A stretch of 64,000 nt of DNA from Streptomyces physcomitrii (GCF_012273655.1 NZ_JAAWWP010000022.1:36145-100144); one strand, 5' to 3'. Shown: positions 24,461 to 33,244, numbered from the stretch's first letter. The notes: generated by a model not told the origin, from the sequence alone. Program-made: numbers and translations.

Positions 24461-26050
24461 ATGTCTTCGCTCCCCCGGATCCCCGGACGCAGAAACCGGC
24501 GGCTGGCCCTCGCGGGCGGTGCGGCCACCGTCGCCGCGGCGCTCCTCGCGGTCGGCGCCGCCTCCACCGCCGGTGCCGCCCCCGAGCAGAACACCGACAC
24601 CTCGCTGACCGGCACCGCCCGCTCGCTCGGCCTCGGCGCCAAGGAGAAGCTGGTCGTCAAGGACGTCGTCAAGGACAAGGACGGCACCGTCCACACCCGC
24701 TACGAGCGCACCTACGCCGGGCTGCCCGTCCTCGGCGGCGACCTGGTCGTGCACCGCGCGAAGGGCGGCAAGGTCGAGGGCGTCACCAAGGCGGCCGAGG
24801 CCAGCATCAAGCTCGCCTCGCTGAGCCCGAAGCTCGCCCCGCACACCGCGCGTTCGGCGGCGCTCAAGGCGGCCGCGGCCGCCGAGGCGAAGAAGCCCAC
24901 CACCGAGCAGGCCCCGCGCAAGGTCGTCTGGGCCGCCTCCGGCAAGCCCGTCCTCGCCTACGAGACGGTCGTCGGCGGCGTCCAGGAGGACGGCACCCCC
25001 AGCCGTCTGCACGTCATCACCGACGCCGGCACCGGCAAGAAGCTGTACGAGTTCCAGGACATCAAGAACGGCAGCGGCACCAGCCAGTACAGCGGCAAGG
25101 TCGAGGTCGGCAGCACGAAGTCCGACCAGGGCTTCGAGCTGGTGGACGGCGAGCGCGGCGGCCACGAGACCCGCGACCTGGACAACGCCGAGAGCGGCGA
25201 GGGCACGATCCTCACCGACGAGGACGACGACTGGGGCGACGGCACGCCCGAGAACAAGCAGACCGCCGGGGTGGACGCCGCCTACGGCTTCGCCCAGACC
25301 TCGGACTTCTACAAGGACGTCCTCGGCCGCGACGGCATCCGCGACGACGGCAAGGCGCCCACCTCGCACGTCCACTTCGGCACGGACTACGTCAACGCCT
25401 TCTGGGACCCGCAGACCTTCTCCATCTACTACGGCGACGGCGAGGGCGGCAAGAAGCCGCTGAACCAGCTGGACGTGGCCGGCCACGAGTTCAGCCACGG
25501 CGTGACCGAGGCGACCGCGGGCCTGGAGTACAGCGGGGAGTCCGGCGGCCTGAACGAGGCCACCTCCGACATCTTCGGCACCGCGATCGAGTTCCACGCG
25601 GACAACGCCGAGGACCCGGGCGACTACCTGCTCGGCGAGAAGATCGACATCAACGGCGACGGCACCCCGCTGCGCTACCAGGACAAGCCCAGCAAGGACG
25701 GCGCCTCGGCGGACTACTGGGACGAGAACACCGGCGACCTCGACGTGCACTACTCCTCCGGTGTCGCCAACCACTTCTTCTACCTGCTCTCCGAGGGCAG
25801 CGGCGCCAAGGAGATCAACGGCGTCGAGTACGACAGCCCGACCGCCGACGGCAGCACGGTCGAGGGCATCGGCAGGGACAAGGCGGTGCAGATCTGGTAC
25901 AAGGCGCTGACCTCGTACTTCACCTCCACCACCGACTACGCGGGCGCCCGTGAGGGCACGCTGAAGGCCGCCGCCGACCTCTACGGCGAGGGCAGCCCGG
26001 AGACCGAGGCCGTGGCCGCCGCCTGGACGGGGGTGAACGTCAAGGGCTGA
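24461..26050 (+). CDS. Secreted neutral zinc metalloprotease, M4 (thermolysin) family
   Basis: This 529-residue preproenzyme has a twin-Arg-containing signal (RRNRRLALAGGAATVAAALLAVG, cleavage after AGAA), then an FTP/PepSY-type propeptide (residues about 45-210). The M4 catalytic domain follows. Zinc is bound by HEFSH in VAGHEFSHGVTEATAGLEY and by the Glu in GGLNEATSDIFG. YSSGVANHFFYLL supplies the active-site His region. It hydrolyses peptide bonds before hydrophobic residues outside the cell. The ATG at 24461 has AGGAG 8 bp before it. It is convergent with the arginase-like gene, with a terminator between them. Confidence 0.95.
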   Translation: MSSLPRIPGRRNRRLALAGGAATVAAALLAVGAASTAGAAPEQNTDTSLTGTARSLGLGAKEKLVVKDVVKDKDGTVHTRYERTYAGLPVLGGDLVVHRAKGGKVEGVTKAAEASIKLASLSPKLAPHTARSAALKAAAAAEAKKPTTEQAPRKVVWAASGKPVLAYETVVGGVQEDGTPSRLHVITDAGTGKKLYEFQDIKNGSGTSQYSGKVEVGSTKSDQGFELVDGERGGHETRDLDNAESGEGTILTDEDDDWGDGTPENKQTAGVDAAYGFAQTSDFYKDVLGRDGIRDDGKAPTSHVHFGTDYVNAFWDPQTFSIYYGDGEGGKKPLNQLDVAGHEFSHGVTEATAGLEYSGESGGLNEATSDIFGTAIEFHADNAEDPGDYLLGEKIDINGDGTPLRYQDKPSKDGASADYWDENTGDLDVHYSSGVANHFFYLLSEGSGAKEINGVEYDSPTADGSTVEGIGRDKAVQIWYKALTSYFTSTTDYAGAREGTLKAAADLYGEGSPETEAVAAAWTGVNVKG

Positions 26051-26089
26051 CCCTTGCGATGAGCGCCGTTCCTTGAGTGGGGGTTCGGC

Positions 26090-26122
26090 GGGGCGGTGTC
26101 CGGCGGTGCCGGGCACCGCCCC
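26090..26122. terminator. Terminator between protease and arginase-like genes
   Basis: A 9-bp GGGGCGGTG/CACCGCCCC stem lies in the 127-bp gap between two convergent genes, so it can stop transcription from both sides. Confidence 0.7.
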
Positions 26123-26177
26123 ATCGCGTTCGGCGTCCAGCGCACCCGAACAGCCGCCTCCCGCAGGGGAGTTCGGC

Positions 26178-27074
26178 TCACTGTCCGGTGAAGGCGCCCA
26201 CCACCAGGTCCGCGAGCAGGGCGCCCGCGGTGCCCTCCGGGTCCAGGTCGGGGTCGTAGATGGTGACGTTGAGCCCGGCGCAGCGGCCGGAGCGGACCAA
26301 GGGGCCGAGCAGGGCGCGCAGTTCGCCCGGGAGCAGGCCGCCGGGGTCGGGGCTGTCGACCGCGGGCATCACCTCGGGGTCGAGGACATCCGCGTCGAGG
26401 TGCACCCAGAAGCCGTCCAGGGCGGGCGACTCCAGGGCGGCGAGCGCCTCCGCGGCCGTCCGCGCGCCACCGCGGGCGCGCAGCTCGCCGACCGTGACCG
26501 CCGCGATCCCGAGGTCCGCGAGCTCCGCCCGGTCCTCGTCGTAGTCCCGGATGCCGAAGAGCCGTACGTCCTCGTCCCGTACGTACGGCGCGCGGCCCTC
26601 CAGATCGCTGAGGTCGCGCTGGCCCCGGCCGGTGGCGAGGGCCAGCTCCTCGCCGCCCGCCGCGCCGACCGCGGCGGAGTTGCCGGGGTGGCGGAAGTCG
26701 GCGGAGCCGTCGATCGCGGCGATCCCGTAGCGGCCGATCCGGCGCAGCGCGAGCGAGGCGCCGAGCTGGATGGAGCAGTCGCCGCCGAGCACCAGGGGGA
26801 ACTCACCGGCGCGTACGTGCCGTTCGATCCGGTCGGCCAGGCGCGGCGTGTAGGCGGCGAGCTGGGCGGCGTGGAAGACCCCGTCGCCCTCCTGCCAGTC
26901 GCCGCGGTCGTAGCGGGGCGGCACCACGACGCCGCCCTCGGCCGCCCCGAGCCGGTCGAGGATCCGCTGCTCGCGCAGCGCCCCGGCGAGCTTGTAGCAG
27001 CCGGGCACGGTACCCGGGGCCGGAGGCCGAAGGCCGAGGTTGGAGGGGGCGTCGAGCACCACGAGGTCGCGCAT
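26178..27074 (-). CDS. Arginase/ureohydrolase-fold protein with altered metal ligands
   Basis: This 298-residue protein has the ureohydrolase fold: PLVLGGDCSIQLG, AAIDGSADFRHPGNS, GFWVHLDADVLDP and DSPDPGGL. Arginases bind two Mn ions with GGDH, DxHxD and DxD motifs. Here the first His is Cys (GGDCS) and the second is Ser (DGSAD). So either metal binding differs or the enzyme has other chemistry. The ATG at 27072-27074 is used; an ATG three codons earlier is possible. It is alone on this strand, 127 bp from the protease and 145 bp from mnmA. Confidence 0.85.
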   Translation of the reverse strand: MRDLVVLDAPSNLGLRPPAPGTVPGCYKLAGALREQRILDRLGAAEGGVVVPPRYDRGDWQEGDGVFHAAQLAAYTPRLADRIERHVRAGEFPLVLGGDCSIQLGASLALRRIGRYGIAAIDGSADFRHPGNSAAVGAAGGEELALATGRGQRDLSDLEGRAPYVRDEDVRLFGIRDYDEDRAELADLGIAAVTVGELRARGGARTAAEALAALESPALDGFWVHLDADVLDPEVMPAVDSPDPGGLLPGELRALLGPLVRSGRCAGLNVTIYDPDLDPEGTAGALLADLVVGAFTGQ

Positions 27075-27219
27075 GCGGACCATCCTGCGTGCGGCGCTCG
27101 CGCCAATCAACTGCCTTTTCGGGAGGGGGCGGGAGGCCGGGGCGGGACGCTCCGGCCTCCGCGATGCCCGGCCGTCCTGTCCCCCGTGGACCGGGCCGCC
27201 CGGCCGCTCCCGCCGTCGG

Positions 27220-28347
27220 CTACGCCGCCGAAGTCGCCCGTACCGTCGAGGCGATGGTGGCCGAGCCGACGACCCGGTTGCCGTCGTAGAGCACGATGGC
27301 CTGGCCGGGGGCGACGCCGCGGGCGGGCTCGGTGAAGTCCACCCGCAGCTCGCCGTCGACGAGTTCGGCCCGCACCTCGCACTCGCCGCCGTGCGCGCGC
27401 AGCTGGGCGGTGTAGGTGGCGGGCCCGGTGGGGGGCGCCCCGCACCAGCGGGGCTTGACGGCGGTCAGCCCGCCGACGTCGAGGGCGGCGGCGGGGCCGA
27501 CCGTGACCGTGTTGTCCACCGGCGAGATGTCCAGGACGTAGCGCGGCTTGCCGTCGGCGGCCGGGGTGCCGATCCGCAGGCCCTTGCGCTGGCCGATGGT
27601 GAAGCCGTAGGCGCCCTGGTGGCTACCGACCTTGGTCCCGGACTCGTCGACGATGTCGCCCTCCGCGCGGCCGAGGCGGCGGGAGAGGAAGCCCTGGGTG
27701 TCCCCGTCGGCGATGAAGCAGATGTCGTGGCTGTCGGGCTTCTTGGCGACCGCAAGCCCGCGCCGCTCGGCCTCCGCGCGGATCTCGTCCTTGGTGGTGA
27801 GGGTGTCACCGAGGGGGAACAGCGCGTGCGCGAGCTGGCGCTCGTCGAGCACCCCGAGGACGTACGACTGGTCCTTGGCCATGTCCGAGGCGCGGTGCAG
27901 CTCGCGGGAGCCGTCGGGCAGTGTGACGATCTGCGCGTAGTGCCCCGTGCACACCGCGTCGAAGCCGAGGGCGAGCGCCTTGTCGAGGAGCGCGGCGAAC
28001 TTGATCTTCTCGTTGCAGCGCAGGCAGGGGTTGGGGGTGCGCCCCGCCTCGTACTCGGCGACGAAGTCCTCGACCACGTCCTCGCGGAAGCGCTCGGCGA
28101 GGTCCCAGACGTAGAAGGGGATGCCGATCACGTCCGCGGCCCGGCGGGCGTCGCGGGAGTCCTCGATGGTGCAGCAGCCGCGGGCTCCGGTACGGAAGGA
28201 CTGCGGGTTCGCGGAGAGGGCGAGATGGACTCCGGTCACCTCGTGGCCGGCCTCGGCGGCGCGGGCGGCGGCGACGGCGGAGTCCACGCCGCCGGACATG
28301 GCGGCCAGTACGCGAAGGGGGCGGGTGCGCGCGGGGATCTCAGTCAT
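27220..28347 (-). CDS. mnmA: tRNA-specific 2-thiouridylase
   Basis: MnmA thiolates U34 of Glu, Gln and Lys tRNAs using sulfur passed from a cysteine desulfurase. The 375-residue protein has the PP-loop VLAAMSGGVDSAVA, the catalytic cysteine in RTPNPCLRCNEKIKF, the second in DICFIADGD, and the GQRKGLRIG and C-terminal barrel segments. The ATG at 28345-28347 gives normal length. The cysteine desulfurase at 31612-32775 is the likely sulfur donor, four genes away instead of adjacent. It is divergent from the amidase gene. Confidence 0.96.
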   Translation of the reverse strand: MTEIPARTRPLRVLAAMSGGVDSAVAAARAAEAGHEVTGVHLALSANPQSFRTGARGCCTIEDSRDARRAADVIGIPFYVWDLAERFREDVVEDFVAEYEAGRTPNPCLRCNEKIKFAALLDKALALGFDAVCTGHYAQIVTLPDGSRELHRASDMAKDQSYVLGVLDERQLAHALFPLGDTLTTKDEIRAEAERRGLAVAKKPDSHDICFIADGDTQGFLSRRLGRAEGDIVDESGTKVGSHQGAYGFTIGQRKGLRIGTPAADGKPRYVLDISPVDNTVTVGPAAALDVGGLTAVKPRWCGAPPTGPATYTAQLRAHGGECEVRAELVDGELRVDFTEPARGVAPGQAIVLYDGNRVVGSATIASTVRATSAA

Positions 28348-28465
28348 AACCCGTCCAGAGTACGGGCCCGGGGAACTAAATTCGCGCGCGTATCCGTTGG
28401 ACGATGGCAAACGGGACGAAGAGTGCGCGGGGGGTATCCGAGCGGGGGCGGGACGGAGGAGGGAC

Positions 28466-29284
28466 GTGGGGCGCGAGCCCGGCGGTGGCGGCGAGGCGAA
28501 GGCGGGAAGCGACGGCGACCGGCGGATCAGCAGACGGACCCTGCTGATCGGCGGGACCGCGGCGGCCGTCGGCACCGGGCTGCTCGCGCGCGACCAGCTC
28601 GGCCGCACCTGGTGGCGGCTGCCCGGCGTGGAGAAGCCGCGCAAGCCCGGCGAGGTCGACTTCGCCGGGGCCGAGTGGATCGGCGCCTCCCCTGCGAACT
28701 GGCGGCGCGCGGACCGCCCCGACGACTACGCCATCGACATGGTGGTCGTGCACGTCACCCAGGGCAGCTACCGCTCCACCCTGAAGGTCTTCCGCGACCC
28801 GGCGCACCAGGCCGCCACCCACTACGTCGTCCGCGGCGACGGCGAGGTGACCCAGATGATCCGCGAGCTGGACGTCGCCTTCCACGCCGGGAACCGCGCG
28901 TACAACGAGCGCAGCGTCGGCATCGAGCACGTCGGCTGGGTGGACCGCCCCGAGTCCTTCACCGAGGAGATGTACCGGGCCTCGGCCCGACTGACCGCCG
29001 GGATCTGCGCGCGGTACGACATCCCCGTCGACCGGAAGCACATCATCGGGCATGTGGAGGTGCCGGGCACCGACCACACCGACCCCGGCAGGTTCTGGGA
29101 CTGGGGGAAGTATCTGCGCCTGGTCCGGGAGGCCGGGGCGGCCGGGGCGGAGAGGAAGTCCGGGAAGGCCGGGAAGGCCGAGAAGGCCGGGAAGGCCGGG
29201 AAGGCCGAGAAGGCCGGGAAGGCTGGGGCGGCGAAGGCCGGGGCGGAGAAGGAGACCGGGAAGGCAGCGCGCCCGGAGCGGTAG
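28466..29284 (+). CDS. Tat-exported N-acetylmuramoyl-L-alanine amidase with Lys/Ala tail
   Basis: This 272-residue protein starts at the GTG at 28466 (GGAGGAGG before it). The twin-arginine signal is RISRRTLLIGGTAAAVGTGLL. The mature Amidase_2 domain has the zinc histidines in VVVHVTQG and HIIGHVEVPGTDHTDPG and the core THYVVRGDGEVTQMI and GIEHVG. It cleaves the bond between muramic acid and L-alanine in peptidoglycan. About residues 230-272 are a repetitive Lys/Ala/Gly/Glu tail made by 9-bp GGGAAGGCC units (29161-29237), probably a wall-binding or flexible tail. It is divergent from mnmA with 118 bp between. Confidence 0.9.
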   Translation: MGREPGGGGEAKAGSDGDRRISRRTLLIGGTAAAVGTGLLARDQLGRTWWRLPGVEKPRKPGEVDFAGAEWIGASPANWRRADRPDDYAIDMVVVHVTQGSYRSTLKVFRDPAHQAATHYVVRGDGEVTQMIRELDVAFHAGNRAYNERSVGIEHVGWVDRPESFTEEMYRASARLTAGICARYDIPVDRKHIIGHVEVPGTDHTDPGRFWDWGKYLRLVREAGAAGAERKSGKAGKAEKAGKAGKAEKAGKAGAAKAGAEKETGKAARPER

Positions 29285-29409
29285 GGGGCGGGGGGGCCGA
29301 GGGGCCGGGGCCGCTGAGAAGCCCCGGGGACCGGGAGTGGCGGCGGGGGCTGATGCGGGAGTGGTGGCGGGGGCTGAGAGCTGAGGGCTGACAGCGACAA
29401 TTGACAGCT

Positions 29410-29470
29410 GACGGATAACAGATGACGGATATCACTATCTGTCATCCGTCATCCGTCACATGTCACCTGT
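29410..29470. repeat. Palindromic intergenic repeat element, copy 2
   Basis: Arms 29410-29431 and 29436-29457 pair in 19 of 22 positions around a 4-nt loop, and TGTCACCTGT follows at 29461-29470 as in the first copy. The element sits just upstream of the NRPS fragment in the 370-bp stretch 29285-29654. I see no complete gene in that stretch. Confidence 0.75.
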
Positions 29471-29528
29471 CGCCCGCCGGTCGCCCCACACGGCCCGAGT
29501 CCGGACTCCCGAGCCCCCACGCCCAGAG

Positions 29529-29633
29529 GACGCCCAACTCTCCTTCGCCCAGCAGCGGTTGTGGTTCCTGCACCGCCTGGAGGGCGAGAGCTCCACCTAT
29601 ACGCTGCCCCTCGCCTTCCGGCCGCACGGCCCT
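29529..29633 (+). pseudogene. NRPS condensation-domain fragment
   Basis: The plus-strand frame beginning near 29529 reads DAQLSFAQQRLWFLHRLEG and STYTLPLAFR. SxAQxRLWFL is motif C1 of nonribosomal peptide synthetase condensation domains, and a Y-N/T-x-P-L-A-F/L-R strand normally follows at this distance. The frame then loses the family pattern within 15 residues and meets the lipoprotein gene. About 35 codons of a domain of about 450 remain, so this is a relic. Confidence 0.75.
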
Positions 29634-29654
29634 GACCCGCCCACCCCGCCCCAC

Positions 29655-30446
29655 CTACGGCAGCTTCCCCGCCTGAGCCTTCGCCAGCGGCACCGGAAAG
29701 GCGAACCCCTTCCCCGAGACGATCGCGCCGAGGTTCAGCGCGCTGAAGTAGGCGAGCGTCCGGCCCTTGCGCACCACGACGACCTTGAAGGAGGCCTTGT
29801 CGTGGCCCTCCTGGCTGACCACCGTGAAGGCGGTCGCCTCCTCGCCGAGGGCCGGGGCCTTGTCGGCCGCCACCGAGACGATCTTCATCTCCTCGCCGTG
29901 GGCGCGGGTGGTGAAGCCGCCCTTGCAGGAGTCCACGCCCTTGCGGAGGGCGGCCATCGCGGAGGGGGCGCCGTTCGCCTCGTAGGAGGCCACGGTGATC
30001 ATGGACTTCGTGGTGTCGAAGGCCGATTCGAGGTCCTTGACGTCCTTCCCGGCGGGCTGGGAGAGCGCCTGGCGCTCCGCGGTCGCCGCGGGGCCGCCGG
30101 TGGTGGTGCCGAGCGCGGCGAGGGCGAGCGGTCCGCACGCGTCCCGGGAGGTCTCGACCTCCGACTCCTCGGTGTGGTCGACCTCGGCGCGCTTGTCGAT
30201 CCGGTGCCCCGGGACATCGCCGTCCGCGACCGCGGCCTTCTCCAGCGCGGCCGCGCTCAGCACCTCGCCCTTCGCCTCCGCGGGGGCCGAGGCGGCGGGT
30301 GTGGACGCGCCGCCCTTCTCCTTGCCCCCTTCGGAACCGGACGCCTCCGTACCGTCCGAACTTCCGCAGGCGGCGAGCAGCACGAGCGCCAGAGCGGTCG
30401 CGGTACCCGCAGCGGTACGGCGCAGTGCGCGCGAGGTGGTGTCCAC
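29655..30446 (-). CDS. Secreted lipoprotein of unknown function
   Basis: This 263-residue protein starts at the GTG at 30444-30446, with AGGAGG 8 bp upstream. It has a lipoprotein signal (RRTAAGTATALALVLLAACGSS, lipobox LAAC) and then an acidic Gly/Ser/Ala linker. A globular domain ends SFKVVVVRKGRTLAYFSALNLG. It resembles the PknH-like/sensor-type extracellular domains found in many actinobacterial lipoproteins, but I do not name a family. It is anchored on the outside of the membrane. Confidence 0.8.
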   Translation of the reverse strand: MDTTSRALRRTAAGTATALALVLLAACGSSDGTEASGSEGGKEKGGASTPAASAPAEAKGEVLSAAALEKAAVADGDVPGHRIDKRAEVDHTEESEVETSRDACGPLALAALGTTTGGPAATAERQALSQPAGKDVKDLESAFDTTKSMITVASYEANGAPSAMAALRKGVDSCKGGFTTRAHGEEMKIVSVAADKAPALGEEATAFTVVSQEGHDKASFKVVVVRKGRTLAYFSALNLGAIVSGKGFAFPVPLAKAQAGKLP

Positions 30447-30540
30447 GACGTTCCTCCTGTGTGTGCCTGATCCGGCAGGTGCCCGGTACCCGAGGACCGC
30501 GACGCGGGCCCCGGCCGCGGTCAGCACACCCTAGAGGAGC

Positions 30541-30714
30541 GGCCCCTCACCCCCGGCCCCGGGCTCGGCACCCGCAGCCGCTCCCACAGCCACTCCCGCA
30601 CCCGCACCCGCACCCGCACCAACCCTCCGCGGTCGCCGAACAGACCCCGTACACCCGGCAGTTGACCCTCAGCCCCCGACCCTCGCCCTTCCCCTCACCC
30701 CCGACCCTCGTCCC
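30541..30714. other. Intergenic low-complexity CCCGCA/CCC-rich stretch
   Basis: Between the lipoprotein start (30446) and the hydrolase stop (30715) are short runs such as CACCCGCACC repeated four times (around 30597-30620) and repeated CCCTCACCCCCGACCCTCG words. I see no gene in it. Confidence 0.6.
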
Positions 30715-31524
30715 TCACCCCCGCCCCTCGGCCCGCCCCCACAGTGCCCGCAGTGCCGCGTTCACCCGCTCCGGCTGCTGGGTGTGCGGGTAGTAGCCGG
30801 GGACGGTGAGATGGTCGCCGCCGATCTCGCGGGCCACGACCCGGGCCGCCGCCCGCAGGGCCTCGCCCGCGTACTTCCGGTAGAGCGGCGGCGCGTCCTC
30901 CCAGTCCCCCGCGATCACCAGCTTCGGCCAGGGCGCCGCGGCGAGCGGCGCGAGGTCGCCCGCCGCCTCCCAGACCGGCCGCTCCCGCATCGAGGTCCGT
31001 ACCGCACGCAGCCTGCGCGGTGTCGGCTCCGGCATCGTCATGCCGAGACCCTCGGTGGAGGCGCGCAGATAGTCCTCGGCCGGGGTGTCCTCGGGTACCG
31101 GGACGGCGTCCGCGGTGCGCTCCAGGAGGGCGGCGACGGCCGGTTCCCCGGCGGCCGGCCAGAAGGCGGCGGGCTGGATCAGCGCGAGGGAGCGGACCAG
31201 GCCGGGGTGGAGGGCGGCGGCGAGCAGCGCGGCGAGACCGCCGTTGGCGTGGCCCACCAGGTGGGCGCCCGCGGGGAGTTCGGCGAGGACCTCGGCCAGG
31301 TCCGCGGCGTCGGTCTCGAAGTCGCTGCGCCGGATGTCCGGGGAGTCGCCGTAGCCGCGCCGGTCGACGAGGTGGAGCGGGCGGTCTGCGGCGAGCGGGC
31401 GCTGCGCCCCGAAGCCGTACGCCTCGTCGGTCCCCCAGGTGAAGATGCCGTGCGCGAAGACCGCGGGCGGCGTGCCTTCCGCGGACCCGGCGCCGTCCCA
31501 GACCGTCACATGTACCCGCGTCAC
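30715..31524 (-). CDS. Alpha/beta-hydrolase-fold protein lacking the nucleophile serine
   Basis: This 269-residue protein has the alpha/beta hydrolase pattern: PPAVFAHGIFTWG (oxyanion), LHLVDRRGYGDS, then AHLVGHANGGLAALL, and a late GGDHLTVPGYY for the catalytic His. The nucleophile elbow should be G-x-S-x-G but reads G-H-A-N-G, so the serine is alanine. The rest is intact. It may have another function, such as ligand binding, or be inactive. The GTG at 31522-31524 has GAGGAGGG before it. Confidence 0.8.
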   Translation of the reverse strand: MTRVHVTVWDGAGSAEGTPPAVFAHGIFTWGTDEAYGFGAQRPLAADRPLHLVDRRGYGDSPDIRRSDFETDAADLAEVLAELPAGAHLVGHANGGLAALLAAALHPGLVRSLALIQPAAFWPAAGEPAVAALLERTADAVPVPEDTPAEDYLRASTEGLGMTMPEPTPRRLRAVRTSMRERPVWEAAGDLAPLAAAPWPKLVIAGDWEDAPPLYRKYAGEALRAAARVVAREIGGDHLTVPGYYPHTQQPERVNAALRALWGRAEGRG

Positions 31525-31611
31525 ACCGCTCGCCCTCCTCGGTTCGGGCGCCTCAGTCTGCCGCAGCCGCCTCCGGGCGCCGGACGGCATCCCCTGGGCC
31601 GGGGTGTGCGC

Positions 31612-32775
31612 TCAGGAGAGCCCGGCCGTACGGGCGCGTTCGACGACGGGCCCGATCGCCTTGGCGAGGGCGTCGACATCGGCCTGGCCGGAGGTGTGGC
31701 CGAGGGAGAACCGCAGGGTGCCGCGGGCGAGTCGGGGGTCGCTGCCGGTGGCGAGCAGGACGTGGCTGGGCTGGGCGATGCCCGCGGTGCAGGCGGAGCC
31801 GGTGGAGCAGGCGATGCCCTGGGCGTCCAGGAGCAGCAGCAGGGAGTCGCCCTCGCAGCCGGGGAAGCTGAAGTGGGCGTTGGCGGGCAGCCGGTCGACC
31901 GGGTCGCCGCCGAGGACCGCGTCCGGTACGGCCTCCCGTACCGCCTCGATCAGCCGGTCGCGCAGGGCGCCGATCTCGCGGGCGAACTCCTCGCGGCGTT
32001 CGGCGGCGAGCCGGGCGGCGACCGCGAAGGCCGCGGTGGCGGGGACGTCGAGGGTGCCGGAGCGGACCTGCCGCTCCTGGCCGCCGCCGTGCAGTACGGG
32101 TACGGGGGTGTGGTCGCGGCCGAGCAGCAGGGCGCCGATGCCGTAGGGGCCGCCGATCTTGTGGGCGGAGACGGTCATCGCGGCGAGCCCGGAGGCGGCG
32201 AAGTCGACCGGCAGCTGGCCGACGGCCTGGACCGCGTCGGCGTGCAGCGGGACGCCGAACTGTGCTGCCACGGCGGCGAGTTCGCGGACCGGCTGGACGG
32301 TGCCGATCTCGTTGTTGGCCCACATGACGGTGGCCAGGGCGACATCGGAGGGCTCGCGGGCGAGGGCCTCGCGCAGCGCCTCGGGGTGGACGCGCCCGTA
32401 GGAGTCGACCGGCAGGTACTCGACGCGGGCGCCCTCGTGGGTGGCGAGCCAGTCGACGGCGTCCAGGACCGCGTGGTGCTCGACGGGGCTGGCCAGGACC
32501 CGGGTGCGGGCCGGGTCCTCGGCCTTGCGGGACCAGTACAGGCCCTTCACCGCGAGGTTGTCGGCCTCGGTGCCGCCGGAGGTCAGCACGACCTCGCTCG
32601 GCCGGGCGCCCAGGGAGGCGGCGAGCATCTCGCGGGCCTCCTCGACGGTGCGCCGGGCGGTGCGCCCCGCCGCGTGGAGCGAGGAGGCGTTGCCGGTGAC
32701 GGCGAGGTGGGCGGTCAGCGCCTCGATCGCCTCCGGAAGCATCGGAGTGGTCGCGGCGTGGTCGAGATAGGCCAT
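31612..32775 (-). CDS. Cysteine desulfurase (NifS/IscS type)
   Basis: This 387-residue PLP enzyme removes sulfur from cysteine and passes it as persulfide to acceptors such as MnmA. It starts AYLDHAATTPML and has GGTEADNLAVKG. The PLP lysine is in VSAHKIGGPYG and the persulfide cysteine in CSTGSACTAG, with RFSLGH near the end. The Cys-loop and length are of group I (IscS/NifS) type, not SufS. The ATG at 32773-32775 is used. mnmA at 27220-28347 is the natural partner. Confidence 0.93.
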   Translation of the reverse strand: MAYLDHAATTPMLPEAIEALTAHLAVTGNASSLHAAGRTARRTVEEAREMLAASLGARPSEVVLTSGGTEADNLAVKGLYWSRKAEDPARTRVLASPVEHHAVLDAVDWLATHEGARVEYLPVDSYGRVHPEALREALAREPSDVALATVMWANNEIGTVQPVRELAAVAAQFGVPLHADAVQAVGQLPVDFAASGLAAMTVSAHKIGGPYGIGALLLGRDHTPVPVLHGGGQERQVRSGTLDVPATAAFAVAARLAAERREEFAREIGALRDRLIEAVREAVPDAVLGGDPVDRLPANAHFSFPGCEGDSLLLLLDAQGIACSTGSACTAGIAQPSHVLLATGSDPRLARGTLRFSLGHTSGQADVDALAKAIGPVVERARTAGLS

Positions 32776-32883
32776 GGTGCGCACGATTCTACGAGGCCCT
32801 CGGGGGGCCGTGTCCGGCGCGGGGGGCGCGAGGACCGCGGGCGTGCGCCCCGGGGCGGTCGGGGTGGCCGGAGCCGGGCGGTG

Positions 32884-33162
32884 TCAGCCGCCGAAGCTCC
32901 AGACCCCGCCGGACTGGACGAGCGTGGCGAGCACGATCAGGTCGGCGACGCCGAGGCCGAGGCCGAGGAGCGCGCGGCCGCGGCGCTGGGTCCCGCGCCA
33001 CAGGGCGGCTCCGGCCAGCGCGATGGCGATCGGGCCGAGCACGATGTTGAGGACGAGCAGCCCGAGCAGGCCGAGCACGAACGAGGCGACGGCCATGCCG
33101 TCGGCGTCGCGGACACCGGGGCGGCGCTGGGGGGTGTCGGTGGTGGCGGTGAGTTCCAGCAT
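32884..33162 (-). CDS. DUF4190 small membrane protein (copy 2)
   Basis: This 92-residue paralogue of the protein at 4384-4662 shows the same core (GMAVASFVLGLLGLLVLN and PIAIALAG), followed by RRGRALLGLGLGVADL. It has two hydrophobic helices and no other domain. The tiny membrane protein gene precedes it (82 bp gap) as in copy 1, where the two overlap by 4 bp. A FabR-like repressor lies upstream of the pair. Confidence 0.85.
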   Translation of the reverse strand: MLELTATTDTPQRRPGVRDADGMAVASFVLGLLGLLVLNIVLGPIAIALAGAALWRGTQRRGRALLGLGLGVADLIVLATLVQSGGVWSFGG

Positions 33163-33244
33163 GGTGGGCTCCCTGGTCAGGTCGTGACGGGACGGGGTGC
33201 GCGGGGCAGGGCCCGGGTGCGGGCGCCCCGCGGGAGGCGGCGGC

